Shown here: one piece after another, positions 24,854 through 32,849 of the stretch
How the letters are laid out: each line of letters begins with the position of its first letter
How positions within the stretch are numbered: the first letter of the stretch is position 1
Program-made: the position numbers and the translations under genes
Source of the DNA: Desulfohalobiaceae bacterium
GTDB taxonomy: Bacteria > Desulfobacterota > Desulfovibrionia > Desulfovibrionales > Desulfothermaceae
Assembly: GCA_027063985.1 (NCBI GenBank)
Contig: JAMOQN010000200.1
Coordinates: forward strand, 1 to 35,684
DNA length: 35,684 nucleotides
Direction of reading: 5' to 3'
Notes under the pieces: model-generated
Databases searched by the model: none
What the model saw: the letters and a program-made list of their open reading frames with translations, nothing else
Told to the model about the DNA's origin: nothing

Positions 24854-25351
24854 CTAATTCCCCTTTATCTTGTTTTTTACATATTCAATAAGTCCACCTA
24901 CTTTCAATAAATTTAACATAAAATCTGGTAATTTTGGAGTATTTATAACCTGGTTTTTAGTTAAATTTTGAATTTCCCCTTTCACTAGATTAACTTTAAG
25001 TTCATCGCCTTCATCAATATTTTCCCACATATCTCCTATTTCAATCAAGGGAAGGCCCATATTAAAAGCATTTCTATAAAATATCCTTGCAAAGCTATGG
25101 GCAATAACCAATGGAATCCCTGCACCCAATATGGCAAGTGGAGCGTGTTCCCTGGATGATCCACAACCAAAATTAGGGCCAGCAACTATTATATCGCCCT
25201 CTGATACTTTTTTTACCCACTTTGGGTCTATGCCTGCCATACAATGACCACCAAGCTCCTTAACATCAGTTGTAACCAGAAAACGTGCAGGAATAATAGC
25301 ATCGGTATCTATATGCGCCCCTAATTTATGTACCTTGCCTCTAAATTCCAT
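24854..25351 (-). CDS. leuD: 3-isopropylmalate dehydratase, small subunit
   Basis: LeuD completes the isomerase that converts 2- to 3-isopropylmalate. The 165-residue protein is the short form paired with the archaeal-type Leu[14 protein letters not shown] near the start and the substrate loop [17 protein letters not shown]. The protein is complete. GAGG precedes the ATG. It sits 51 bp after leuC and 2 bp before leuB. Confidence 0.96.
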   Translation of the reverse strand: MEFRGKVHKLGAHIDTDAIIPARFLVTTDVKELGGHCMAGIDPKWVKKVSEGDIIVAGPNFGCGSSREHAPLAILGAGIPLVIAHSFARIFYRNAFNMGLPLIEIGDMWENIDEGDELKVNLVKGEIQNLTKNQVINTPKLPDFMLNLLKVGGLIEYVKNKIKGN

Positions 25352-25402
25352 AACCTACCTCTTTTATTGTTCTATGTTCAGGACTCAAAAACTAGAACCC
25401 TT

Positions 25403-26677
25403 CTAATCACTAGTTCCTATGACTATTTTAGGATGTACTATTTCACCACAAATAGCACTGGCTGCTGCTACATAAGGGTTTGATAAATATACAAAACTAT
25501 CCAAACTCCCCATTCTGCCTTTGAAATTTCTATTAGTTGTGGCCACAGCCACTTCCCCTGACGCAAGTATCCCCATGTGTCCACCAAGACAGGGGCCACA
25601 TGTTGGAGGACCTACAACTGCGCCAGCATCAAGAAAGATTTCTATCAACCCTTCTTTTAAGGCCTGTTTATAAATATTTGGAGTTGCGGGAAGTATTATT
25701 AATCTTACATGTTTTTTGACTTTTCTTCCCTTTAAAATTTCTGCTGCCTGTCTTAAGTCAGTAATCCTGCCATTTGTGCACGAACCAATTACTACTTGAT
25801 CAACCTTTACTCCCTTCACTTCTTCTACAGGTTTTACATTTTCAGGAAGGTGTGGACATGCAACCTGAGGCGATAGCTGGTCAACTTCAATGGTTATCTT
25901 TTTTTCGTAGCTGGCATCCTCATCTGGATATACACATTCCTGGATCTTTTTTCCCCTCTCGTCCATATATTTTTTTGTAATATCATCAATGGGAAATAGT
26001 CCTACTTTTCCTCCTGCCTCTATGGCCATATTGGCTATGGTCATACGCATTTCAATATTTAATTCTTTTAATGTATCCCCTCCAAATTCCAATGCCTTAT
26101 ATAAGGCCCCATCTACTCCTATATTTCCAATTAGATTTAAGATTATATCTTTTCCCTGAACAAATTCAGGTAGTTTACCTTTAAGCTCTACATATATGGT
26201 TGGAGGTACCTTAAACCATGTCTCACCTAATACCATTGCAGCTGCTATGTCAGTGCTACCAAGTCCTGTTGCAAATGCTCCAATGGCTCCATATGTGCAT
26301 GTGTGGCTGTCTGCGCCAACAACAATATCCATAGGTTCAACTAATCCAAGTTCTGGAAGCAGGGCGTGTTCTACACCAACGTCTCCGCCTTCAAAATAAT
26401 ATTTAATCCCCATTTTTTTGGCAAATTCCCTGACTATCTTCACCTGTTCTGCTGAATCTATGTCCTTATTTGGGGTAAAGTGGTCGCAGACAAGTATTAC
26501 TTTCTCAGGGTCAAATACTTTTGTTGCTCCCATTTTTTCCATTGATTTTATCGCAAGAGGCGCTGTGATATCATTTGCCAGCACCTTAGATACCTTACAC
26601 TGTATGATCTGACCAACTGAAAAATCCTTTTGGTCTGTATGTTGTTCTAATATCTTTTGAACTAAACCTTTGCCCAT
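25403..26677 (-). CDS. leuC: 3-isopropylmalate dehydratase, large subunit
   Basis: This is the iron-sulfur subunit of isopropylmalate isomerase. The 424-residue protein is the shorter archaeal/deltaproteobacterial type (the E. coli form has about 466). It shows GADSHTCTYGAIGAFATGLGSTD, the cluster ligands in VIGSCTNGR and PPTCGPCLGGHMG, and ATTNRNFKGRMG. The ATG overlaps the leuA end by 16 bp, and the AGGAGG site lies within leuA, so the two are translationally coupled. Confidence 0.97.
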   Translation of the reverse strand: MGKGLVQKILEQHTDQKDFSVGQIIQCKVSKVLANDITAPLAIKSMEKMGATKVFDPEKVILVCDHFTPNKDIDSAEQVKIVREFAKKMGIKYYFEGGDVGVEHALLPELGLVEPMDIVVGADSHTCTYGAIGAFATGLGSTDIAAAMVLGETWFKVPPTIYVELKGKLPEFVQGKDIILNLIGNIGVDGALYKALEFGGDTLKELNIEMRMTIANMAIEAGGKVGLFPIDDITKKYMDERGKKIQECVYPDEDASYEKKITIEVDQLSPQVACPHLPENVKPVEEVKGVKVDQVVIGSCTNGRITDLRQAAEILKGRKVKKHVRLIILPATPNIYKQALKEGLIEIFLDAGAVVGPPTCGPCLGGHMGILASGEVAVATTNRNFKGRMGSLDSFVYLSNPYVAAASAICGEIVHPKIVIGTSD

Positions 26678-28194
26678 ACTTTTTCCTCCTGTTTTCGGGC
26701 GAGACGATTCAATGCATTAATATAGGCCTTTGCACTTGCCACTATGATATCTGGATCAGAGCCCCTTCCTATGGCAGTCTTATTTCCTTCTTCTAGTATT
26801 ACAGTCACTTCACCCTGGGCATCTGTTCCACCTGTAATTGCATTAATGGAAAATTTAACCAATTTTGGTTGTCTTCCTATGAGCTTACTTATAGCATTAA
26901 ATACTGCATCAACAGGACCAACCCCAAATTCTGATATCTGCTCGTCCATCCCATCGATCTCCATTTTTAAGGTGGCAGTGGGTATTGCCATATTTCCTGA
27001 GATAGAACAGAGATATTTTAATTTGTATTTATCTGGTATCCTGTATATTTCCTCTAAAACTAAGGCCTCTAAGTCTTCCAAAAAGATCTGTTTTTTCTTA
27101 TCTGCTAAGTCCTTAACTGCCTTAAATACCTTATCTAGCTGTTCTGGAGTTAGTTTATAACCGAGGTTTTCTAGCTGTTGTTTACACGCATGTCTTCCAG
27201 AATGTTTTCCCAAAACCAGTTCTGATGGTGGCCTGCCTATTGATTCTGGGGTCATGATCTCGTAGGTGAGTCTATTTTTTAAGACGCCATGTTGATGGAT
27301 TCCTGCTTCATGGGCAAAGGCATTTCCACCAATAATTGCTTTATATGCGGGTATAGGCATACCAATAATCATGGAGAGTAATCTACATGCTGGATAGAGG
27401 AGTTCTTTTTTTATGTTGGTCTCAAATCCATAATAGGAATTTCTTACATGAAGGGCCATTACTACCTCTTCTAAGGCAGTATTTCCTGCCCTCTCTCCAA
27501 TCCCGCACAGGGTTACTTCCACCTGTCTTGCCCCTGCCCTGATACCAGCCAGGGTGTTGGCAGTTGCAAGACCTAAGTCATTGTGACAATGGACACTTAA
27601 AATTGCATTGTCTATATTTTTAACATTTTTCTTTAGATATCTAATTAAATCCCCAAATTCTTCTGGCTGGGCATAACCAACTGTATCTGGTATATTTATT
27701 GTGGTAGCGCCTGCATCAATTGCAGTTTCAACTACTTGTACCAGGAAATCCCAATCAGAGCGCGAGGCATCTTCTGCTGAAAATTCAACATTGTGGGTGT
27801 ATTCCCTGGCCCGTGACACAGATTTTTTTATCGCAGCTATAACTTCTTCTCTACTCATTCCCAATTTATGCTGCATGTGTATATCTGACGTGGCAATAAA
27901 TGTATGGATTCTGGGATAACGGGCACCTTTGATTGCTTCAAAGCCCCTATCAATATCTGCGTCAGATGCCCTACAAAGGGCAGCTACCTGCGCATTTTCT
28001 ACCACTTTACTAATTTCTTTAACAGCCTCAAAATCTCCCTCACTAGCTGCGGGAAAACCAGCTTCTATTACATCAACACCAAGATTATCTAATTGTCTGG
28101 CAAGTCTTTTCTTCTCTTCTGTATTCATTGTGGCGCCTGGGGATTGTTCTCCATCCCTTAAGGTTGTATCAAAAATATATATTTTCTCAGACAT
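26662..28194 (-). CDS. leuA: 2-isopropylmalate synthase
   Basis: LeuA condenses acetyl-CoA with 2-oxoisovalerate, the committed step to leucine. The 510-residue protein has the HMG-CoA-lyase-type barrel with DTTLRDGEQSPGATM, the metal-binding VHCHNDLGLATANTLAGI and GERAGNTALEEVVMAL, and a C-terminal regulatory LeuA dimer domain (about 390-500) that normally binds leucine for feedback inhibition. GGAG lies 7 nt before the ATG. The 85-bp gap to pssA shows no leader peptide, T-box or clear promoter, so control may be mainly allosteric or at an upstream promoter. Confidence 0.97.
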   Translation of the reverse strand: MSEKIYIFDTTLRDGEQSPGATMNTEEKKRLARQLDNLGVDVIEAGFPAASEGDFEAVKEISKVVENAQVAALCRASDADIDRGFEAIKGARYPRIHTFIATSDIHMQHKLGMSREEVIAAIKKSVSRAREYTHNVEFSAEDASRSDWDFLVQVVETAIDAGATTINIPDTVGYAQPEEFGDLIRYLKKNVKNIDNAILSVHCHNDLGLATANTLAGIRAGARQVEVTLCGIGERAGNTALEEVVMALHVRNSYYGFETNIKKELLYPACRLLSMIIGMPIPAYKAIIGGNAFAHEAGIHQHGVLKNRLTYEIMTPESIGRPPSELVLGKHSGRHACKQQLENLGYKLTPEQLDKVFKAVKDLADKKKQIFLEDLEALVLEEIYRIPDKYKLKYLCSISGNMAIPTATLKMEIDGMDEQISEFGVGPVDAVFNAISKLIGRQPKLVKFSINAITGGTDAQGEVTVILEEGNKTAIGRGSDPDIIVASAKAYINALNRLARKQEEKVWAKV

Positions 28195-28279
28195 ATGTTT
28201 TCTCCCTGGAAGCTTAAATTTAACTTTTTAATTTTATTGAATTTCCTATACTAACATATTTGTGTGATTGAGTTTTATT

Positions 28280-29062
28280 TTATGAGGACTTGCGCTTTGC
28301 AAGCCCTCTAAGCAAAGGGCGATCTTTATGAAAAGGCTGATATATATAGGTATAAATTGGGCCGTATAAGGTATAAAACAGAAAAAACAAAAAGGTGATT
28401 AAATAAGGTTCAGACCCAACTAGTACAAAGAGAAGTACCACTAAAACAGACGATGTAAATGGCCTTGCTTTAAACAAACTTAAGTCTTTAAAAGAATAAT
28501 ATTTTACCTTGCTAACCATAAGCAAGGACAGACAAAATGTTGATGTGAGCAAAAAGCACGCTACTGCTTTTTCTGAAAATAAATTATCAAAGGCTGCCCA
28601 TTTTGAGAACAAGATAAAGGTTGCCAGAAAACAAGCAGCAGCGGGTATAGGCAGTCCCATAAAAAATTTGGGATCATATATATCTTTTCTCATGGCCATT
28701 AGATTAAATCTCGCAAGTCTAAGGGCTCCACACGCCAGAAAAAGAAAGGAGATTGCAATCCCAAGCCTTCCAAAATAATGTAATTTCCAGAGATACACAG
28801 TAATTGCTGGCGTTACTCCAAAGGCTATTAAATCTGCCAATGAATCCATCTGTATCCCAAAATCAGAGCTTGCCCTGGTGAGCCTGGCAACCTTTCCATC
28901 CAGGCCATCAAATACGCAACTTATAAGTATTGCCATGGCTGCATGATAAAACTTACCTGAAATAGCATATAAAATCCCTATAAATCCAGTGAACATACTG
29001 GCTGTTGTGAGCAAGTTTGGGATAACATAATAACCAATGGGTGTGCGTTTATTTTTTTTCAT
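28280..29062 (-). CDS. pssA: CDP-diacylglycerol-serine O-phosphatidyltransferase
   Basis: PssA makes phosphatidylserine from CDP-diacylglycerol and serine in the inner membrane. The 260-residue protein contains the CDP-alcohol phosphotransferase motif exactly: DGLDGKVARL ... GIQMDSLAD, residues 52-77. The N-terminal IPNLLTTASMFTGF and several hydrophobic helices match subclass II PssA. The ATG overlaps the psd stop by 14 bp. Its product is the substrate of psd, so the two steps to phosphatidylethanolamine are coupled. Confidence 0.96.
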   Translation of the reverse strand: MKKNKRTPIGYYVIPNLLTTASMFTGFIGILYAISGKFYHAAMAILISCVFDGLDGKVARLTRASSDFGIQMDSLADLIAFGVTPAITVYLWKLHYFGRLGIAISFLFLACGALRLARFNLMAMRKDIYDPKFFMGLPIPAAACFLATFILFSKWAAFDNLFSEKAVACFLLTSTFCLSLLMVSKVKYYSFKDLSLFKARPFTSSVLVVLLFVLVGSEPYLITFLFFLFYTLYGPIYTYIYQPFHKDRPLLRGLAKRKSS

Positions 29063-29720
29063 AATCTTTTCCTTGTTTTTTTGCCAAAATAGTTAGTCCA
29101 GCAACAACCTTTTGGCCTTTATTTATTATAATTTCATAGCCAGAAGGAAGATAAAGGTCAACTCTTGATCCAAATTTTATCATTCCAATCCTTTGCCCAA
29201 TTGTAAGTTTATCTCCTTTCTTTATCCAACACACAATTCTCCTGGCAATGAGGCCTGCAATTTGAACAACTGTAAAGTCTCCATATTTTGTTTTGATAGA
29301 GATTAAATTCCTTTCATTTTTTTCAGAAGATTTATCTAATGATGCATTAAAAAATTTTCCTGGTATGTATTTTATCTGTTGTACCTCACCAGATACAGGA
29401 GATCTGTTTACATGGACATTAAAAATATTCATAAAAATAGAAATCCTTAATTTTTCAATCCCCTTTATGGGATCCAAGACCTTCTTTATTTCAACTATTT
29501 TTCCATCAGCCGGACTTACAACTACATTTTCATCACATGGGGGATACCTTTCTGGATCACGAAAAAAATTCAACACAAAAAAGGTCAATGCCAAAAATAA
29601 AATACACAAAATTTTAAAATCTATTAATGCAAAGATAAAGGTGCAAAAAGCAAAAAATAATATAAAGGGTATTCCTTCTTTAGCAATACCAAATGACATA
29701 CCAGTTAATATACTTTTCAT
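29049..29720 (-). CDS. psd: Phosphatidylserine decarboxylase, short (Psd-A type)
   Basis: Psd forms phosphatidylethanolamine by decarboxylation. The 223-residue proenzyme has two N-terminal membrane helices (about 15-52), then FFRDPER, SPADGKI, FMNIFNVHVNRSP and the self-cleavage site FGS (Gly184-Ser185), where Ser185 would become the pyruvoyl cofactor and the last 39 residues form the alpha chain. AGGA lies 7 nt before the ATG. A GTAAAT/ATTTAC inverted repeat (29742-29758) lies about 20 bp upstream. Confidence 0.96.
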   Translation of the reverse strand: MKSILTGMSFGIAKEGIPFILFFAFCTFIFALIDFKILCILFLALTFFVLNFFRDPERYPPCDENVVVSPADGKIVEIKKVLDPIKGIEKLRISIFMNIFNVHVNRSPVSGEVQQIKYIPGKFFNASLDKSSEKNERNLISIKTKYGDFTVVQIAGLIARRIVCWIKKGDKLTIGQRIGMIKFGSRVDLYLPSGYEIIINKGQKVVAGLTILAKKQGKDYEKK

Positions 29721-29741
29721 AATGCATTCCTATGTGCTTAC

Positions 29742-29758
29742 GTAAATTTTTTATTTAC
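29742..29758. repeat. Small AT-rich inverted repeat upstream of psd
   Basis: GTAAAT and ATTTAC form a 6-bp stem with a 5-nt loop in the 120-bp space between the permease gene and psd. It could be an operator or merely an AT-rich chance match. No T-run follows on the minus strand. I see no other feature in this intergenic region. Confidence 0.25.
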
Positions 29759-29840
29759 ACTTTTAAATCAAAAGTAATCTCTTTGAAAAACAGTTGTTGT
29801 TGAATCACCCTAAATTTGGGACCTGAACAGAACTAGGTAT

Positions 29841-30512
29841 CTATCTATTCTTTCCAAATCCTGGTACATATAATTTTTTTTCAATCCATTTTAGAAACCA
29901 CCCGGCTAAAGTGACCATAATTAAGTAATAAAGTCCAACTGCTAGAAAGACCTCTGTAAACCTAAAAGTCTTTGTGGCAATTATTTTTCCTTCACCAGTA
30001 AGTTCAATACAGGTAATTATGTAGGCAAGTGAAGAGTATTTTATCAAATAAATTATTTCATTGCCACAACCAGGCAGTGCCCGCCTCATGGCCTGTGGCA
30101 AAATAATGTTGACAAGGCTTGACCATTGAGAAAAACCAAGGGCCTGAGCAGCCAATATTTGACCTTTTTTTATGGATAAAAGGGCTCCCCTTATGTATTC
30201 AGAGTGATATGCGCCACTACACAAAGTAAATCCAAGTGTGGCGGCTAAATAAGGGGAGAGATAAATTCCTATATTGGGTAATCCAAAATAGAGAATAAAT
30301 AACTGTACAACTAAAGGGGTTCCTCTAAAAATAGTAGCATAACCTGCTGCAATTTTAGAAAAAATACCTTTTCCATTGGCTCTCAGGGTCCCAATTATAA
30401 CCCCTATTATTAGACCACAAATCGCAGAAGGAAAAATTAAGGACAACGATACTAAAAGTCCTTTATTTAAAGCAGGTATTACCTGATTAATATAAAATGA
30501 GGTGTCAAACAA
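29841..30512 (-). CDS. Polar amino acid ABC transporter permease (HisMQ/GlnP family), second subunit
   Basis: This inner-membrane permease belongs to the transporter encoded upstream. The track starts at TTG 30551 inside the ATPase gene, but AGGAG lies about 10 nt before a second TTG at 30512, downstream of the ATPase stop (30533), so I prefer that start (223 residues). Membrane helices are visible throughout, and the EAA loop that docks on the ATPase reads GAYHSEYIRGALLSIKKGQ ... AAQALGF. It is the last gene of the four-gene operon. Confidence 0.93.
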   Translation of the reverse strand: MFDTSFYINQVIPALNKGLLVSLSLIFPSAICGLIIGVIIGTLRANGKGIFSKIAAGYATIFRGTPLVVQLFILYFGLPNIGIYLSPYLAATLGFTLCSGAYHSEYIRGALLSIKKGQILAAQALGFSQWSSLVNIILPQAMRRALPGCGNEIIYLIKYSSLAYIITCIELTGEGKIIATKTFRFTEVFLAVGLYYLIMVTLAGWFLKWIEKKLYVPGFGKNR

Positions 30513-30532
30513 CTTACCATCTCTCCTAAATT

Positions 30533-31279
30533 TTAGGCAAGTTTTGAGCAAAAATCTAAAGTACGGGACTTTTTACTAAGCAGTCTCTTTGGTGTATCAT
30601 GCTCAATTATCATCCCATTTTCCATAAACAGGATCTCTTTTGCAATGTTTTTTACAAAACTCATTTGATGGGTCGCCATAAGCATGGTCATGCCAGATTC
30701 GCTTAAATTTTTAATAACCGATAAAACTTCCATGATGAGTTCTGGGTCAAGGGCAGAAGTGGGCTCATCTAAAAGTAAGACAACTGGATCCATGGCAAGG
30801 GCCCTTGCTATGGATACCCTCTGTTTTTGCCCCCCTGAAAGTTCTGCAGGATAGGCATGTAGCTTATCTGATAGACCAACCCTCGCAAGTTCAATTTCTG
30901 CTCTTTCAAAAGCCTTTTTTTTGGGAAGTTTTTTTACCTTTCTAAGTGCAATAGCCACATTATCAATGGCAGTTAAGTGATCAAACAAATTAAAGTCTTG
31001 AAAGATCATTCCAATTTGTTGCCTCAGCGCCAGTATCTCTTTCTTTTTTTTAAAAGAAACCTCTTTCCCGTTTAAGATTATCTGCCCTTTATCTGGAATA
31101 TGGAGTAGATTGATACACTGGAGCAAAGTGGATTTTCCTCCACCTGATGGCCCAATTAAGACCTTTAGGTCCCCTTTGTCTAAGGATAAGGAGACATCTT
31201 TTATAATTTCCCTACCTCCTAGAACTTTGGTCAAATTTCTTATCTCTAGCAATGTATTGTTATTTGATTTATAGTCCAT
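30533..31279 (-). CDS. Polar amino acid ABC transporter ATP-binding protein (GlnQ/HisP family)
   Basis: This cytoplasmic ATPase energises amino acid import. The 248-residue protein has Walker A GPSGGGKS at 43-50, the Q-loop MIFQDFNLF, the signature LSGGQKQRVSIARAL, Walker B LLLDEPTSALDPE and the H-loop MATHQM. Length and motifs match GlnQ/HisP. It starts 2 bp after the first permease stop, so coupling is likely. Confidence 0.96.
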   Translation of the reverse strand: MDYKSNNNTLLEIRNLTKVLGGREIIKDVSLSLDKGDLKVLIGPSGGGKSTLLQCINLLHIPDKGQIILNGKEVSFKKKKEILALRQQIGMIFQDFNLFDHLTAIDNVAIALRKVKKLPKKKAFERAEIELARVGLSDKLHAYPAELSGGQKQRVSIARALAMDPVVLLLDEPTSALDPELIMEVLSVIKNLSESGMTMLMATHQMSFVKNIAKEILFMENGMIIEHDTPKRLLSKKSRTLDFCSKLA

Positions 31280-31281
31280 TA

Positions 31282-31950
31282 TTAAATAGTGTATCCTGGG
31301 ATTTTTAATTTGTTTTCAATTTGTTTAAGCAAGTAAACTCCTGCCCACGTCAAAATGAAATATATCACACCAGCACAAAGATACATTGCAAGTTGTTCAT
31401 ATGTCCTGGATGCAACAAAGTGTGTCCTAGACATTATCTCAGATGTTCCCAATACAAAGGCTATGGCTGAATCCTTTAAAACAATTGAGTATTCATTGGA
31501 CCAGCCAGGTAGAGAAATTCTAATTACCTGGGGAAGGATGATGTATAAAATTCCCTGGACATCTGTCATGCCCAGGGCCTTTGCTGCCTTTAATTGCCCC
31601 TCTGGAATAGACTGGATACTTCCCCTAAATATCTGAGATTGATAGGCCCCACCCCTTAGTCCTAGAACCAAGACCGCTGACCAAAAGGCAGAGATATTTA
31701 AGTCTATCAAGGTAAATAGTCCAAAATAAAACAGAAATAAAAGAACTAAAACAGGAACTCCCCTGAAAAACCATACATAGATATTTGCAATAAATTTAAG
31801 TATGTTGTTGCCATAAACCTGGACAAGGCTTAAAGGAAGACCTATAAAAAAACCAAAGGCCATGGCACCAACTACAATGGCCACTGTATTAACGGCTCCT
31901 CCAAGCACATATGGAAGACTTGAGATAACTACTTCTAAAGAGTGCAACAT
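31282..31950 (-). CDS. Polar amino acid ABC transporter permease, first subunit
   Basis: A 222-residue inner-membrane permease of the HisMQ/GlnP family with several hydrophobic helices (GGAVNTVAIVVGAMAFGFFIGL near the N-terminus) and the EAA loop LRGGAYQSQIFRGSIQSIPEGQLKAAKALGM. It differs in sequence from the second permease, so the importer is a heterodimer. No strong Shine-Dalgarno precedes the ATG. It is separated from the binding-protein gene by a 53-bp gap that contains a stable hairpin (31968-31996). Confidence 0.95.
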   Translation of the reverse strand: MLHSLEVVISSLPYVLGGAVNTVAIVVGAMAFGFFIGLPLSLVQVYGNNILKFIANIYVWFFRGVPVLVLLFLFYFGLFTLIDLNISAFWSAVLVLGLRGGAYQSQIFRGSIQSIPEGQLKAAKALGMTDVQGILYIILPQVIRISLPGWSNEYSIVLKDSAIAFVLGTSEIMSRTHFVASRTYEQLAMYLCAGVIYFILTWAGVYLLKQIENKLKIPGYTI

Positions 31951-31967
31951 AATAGTAGGAACATGGT

Positions 31968-31996
31968 GCGGGCACCAGGGATATAAAAGTGCCCGC
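31968..31996 (-). other. Intercistronic hairpin between binding-protein and permease genes
   Basis: GCGGGCAC (31968-31975) and GTGCCCGC (31989-31996) form a GC-rich 8-bp stem 7 nt after the binding-protein stop. There is no U-tract on the minus strand, so it is not a full terminator; an mRNA-stabilising element or partial terminator that raises binding-protein expression above permease is likely. An alternative local fold GGTGC/GCACC (31965-31976) competes with it. Confidence 0.65.
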
Positions 31997-32003
31997 CTAA
32001 TTT

Positions 32004-32750
32004 TTACTGTCCAGGTTTATACTTTTTTATTAATTCCTGCCAATACGGGTCTTTCATGAGCATTCTAAGTCCAGTATTTAAGGTATTTAAAAGCTCTTTA
32101 TCCTGTTTCCTAACTGCGTATCCAAATTTTTCAGAAGGCATTCCAAAAGTACCTAATACCTTGACAGGCTTTTTCTTTGCTGCATCATAGGCTGGAGCAT
32201 CGTCCATTGCAGCTGCATCTATCCTTCCATTAACCAGATCAACCACTGCAAGTGGAGCAGAGTCATAATATCTCAAGGTAAAATTCCAGCCCTTTTTGCT
32301 TTTGTTCTTTTCAAGCCATTCAGCTTCAGATGTCCCCCTTTGAACACCTAAAATCTTTTTTCCTTTTAATACATCATCAACTGTTAAGTTGGAATCTTTT
32401 CTCACAACCATCACCTGCTTGATTTCCCAATAAGGGATTGTGAAGTTAACCACCTTTTGTCTTTCAGGAGTAATACTCATTCCAGCTGCTATCATATCTA
32501 TTTTTTTTGCAAGCAGGTTTGGAATTATTCCATCCCAATCCATTGGCTTGTGTATGACCTTAAAACCCATTTTTTTTGCAATCCAATTTAGTGCCTCTAC
32601 GTCAAATCCAGTGGGATTCCCATTTTTATCAACATAAGAAAATGGTGGGAAGTTGGCATCAATACCATTAATATAGGTCTTTTTGCCTGCAAAACTACTT
32701 ACTGAAAAAAGTAAACAAATCATCAAAATAAAGGTAAAAATTTTTTTCAT
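32004..32750 (-). CDS. Polar amino acid ABC transporter substrate-binding protein
   Basis: This periplasmic binding protein captures a polar amino acid. The 248-residue protein starts with a cleavable signal peptide (KKIFTFILMICLLFSVSSFA), then the SBP family 3 fold: ANFPPFSYVDKNGNPTGFDVEALN, AGMSITPERQKVVNFTIPYW (the Arg binds the alpha-carboxylate) and AAAMDDAPAY (the Asp binds the alpha-amino group). The side-chain specificity cannot be read reliably. GGGGGA lies upstream of the ATG. It is the first gene of the operon and follows glnS by 99 bp. Confidence 0.95.
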   Translation of the reverse strand: MKKIFTFILMICLLFSVSSFAGKKTYINGIDANFPPFSYVDKNGNPTGFDVEALNWIAKKMGFKVIHKPMDWDGIIPNLLAKKIDMIAAGMSITPERQKVVNFTIPYWEIKQVMVVRKDSNLTVDDVLKGKKILGVQRGTSEAEWLEKNKSKKGWNFTLRYYDSAPLAVVDLVNGRIDAAAMDDAPAYDAAKKKPVKVLGTFGMPSEKFGYAVRKQDKELLNTLNTGLRMLMKDPYWQELIKKYKPGQ

Positions 32751-32805
32751 GACCTATTCCCCCTATTTGTTTTAGCTCAAGGTTTTGACCAGCTAGAGAG
32801 CGCTT

Positions 32806-32834
32806 TTTCTACCAAATAATTCTGTTTTCTTCAA
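32806..32834 (-). promoter_or_regulatory. Possible promoter of the amino acid transporter operon
   Basis: On the minus strand TTGAAG (32834-32829), a 17-bp spacer and TAGAAA (32811-32806) form a moderate sigma-70-like promoter. The -35 is inside the palindrome at 32825-32839. The leader would be about 50 nt. Confidence 0.35.
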
Positions 32835-32839
32835 GAAAA
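32825..32839. promoter_or_regulatory. Palindrome TTTTCTT-C-AAGAAAA, possible operator
   Basis: A perfect 7-bp inverted repeat with a one-base centre lies 10 bp downstream of the glnS stop and covers the predicted -35 of the transporter promoter. Its symmetry and position fit a repressor site. No T-run suited to a terminator follows on the minus strand. Confidence 0.4.
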
Positions 32840-32849
32840 ACATCTGCTC

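Noticed and set aside
28195-28279. Leucine attenuator or T-box before leuA
   Set aside because: The 85-bp gap has no leader peptide with Leu codons, no T-box sequence and no terminator hairpin.
29800-29825. CCCTAAATTTGGG as a terminator of the transporter operon
   Set aside because: Only three outer GC pairs form before a mismatch, and no T-run follows on the minus strand.
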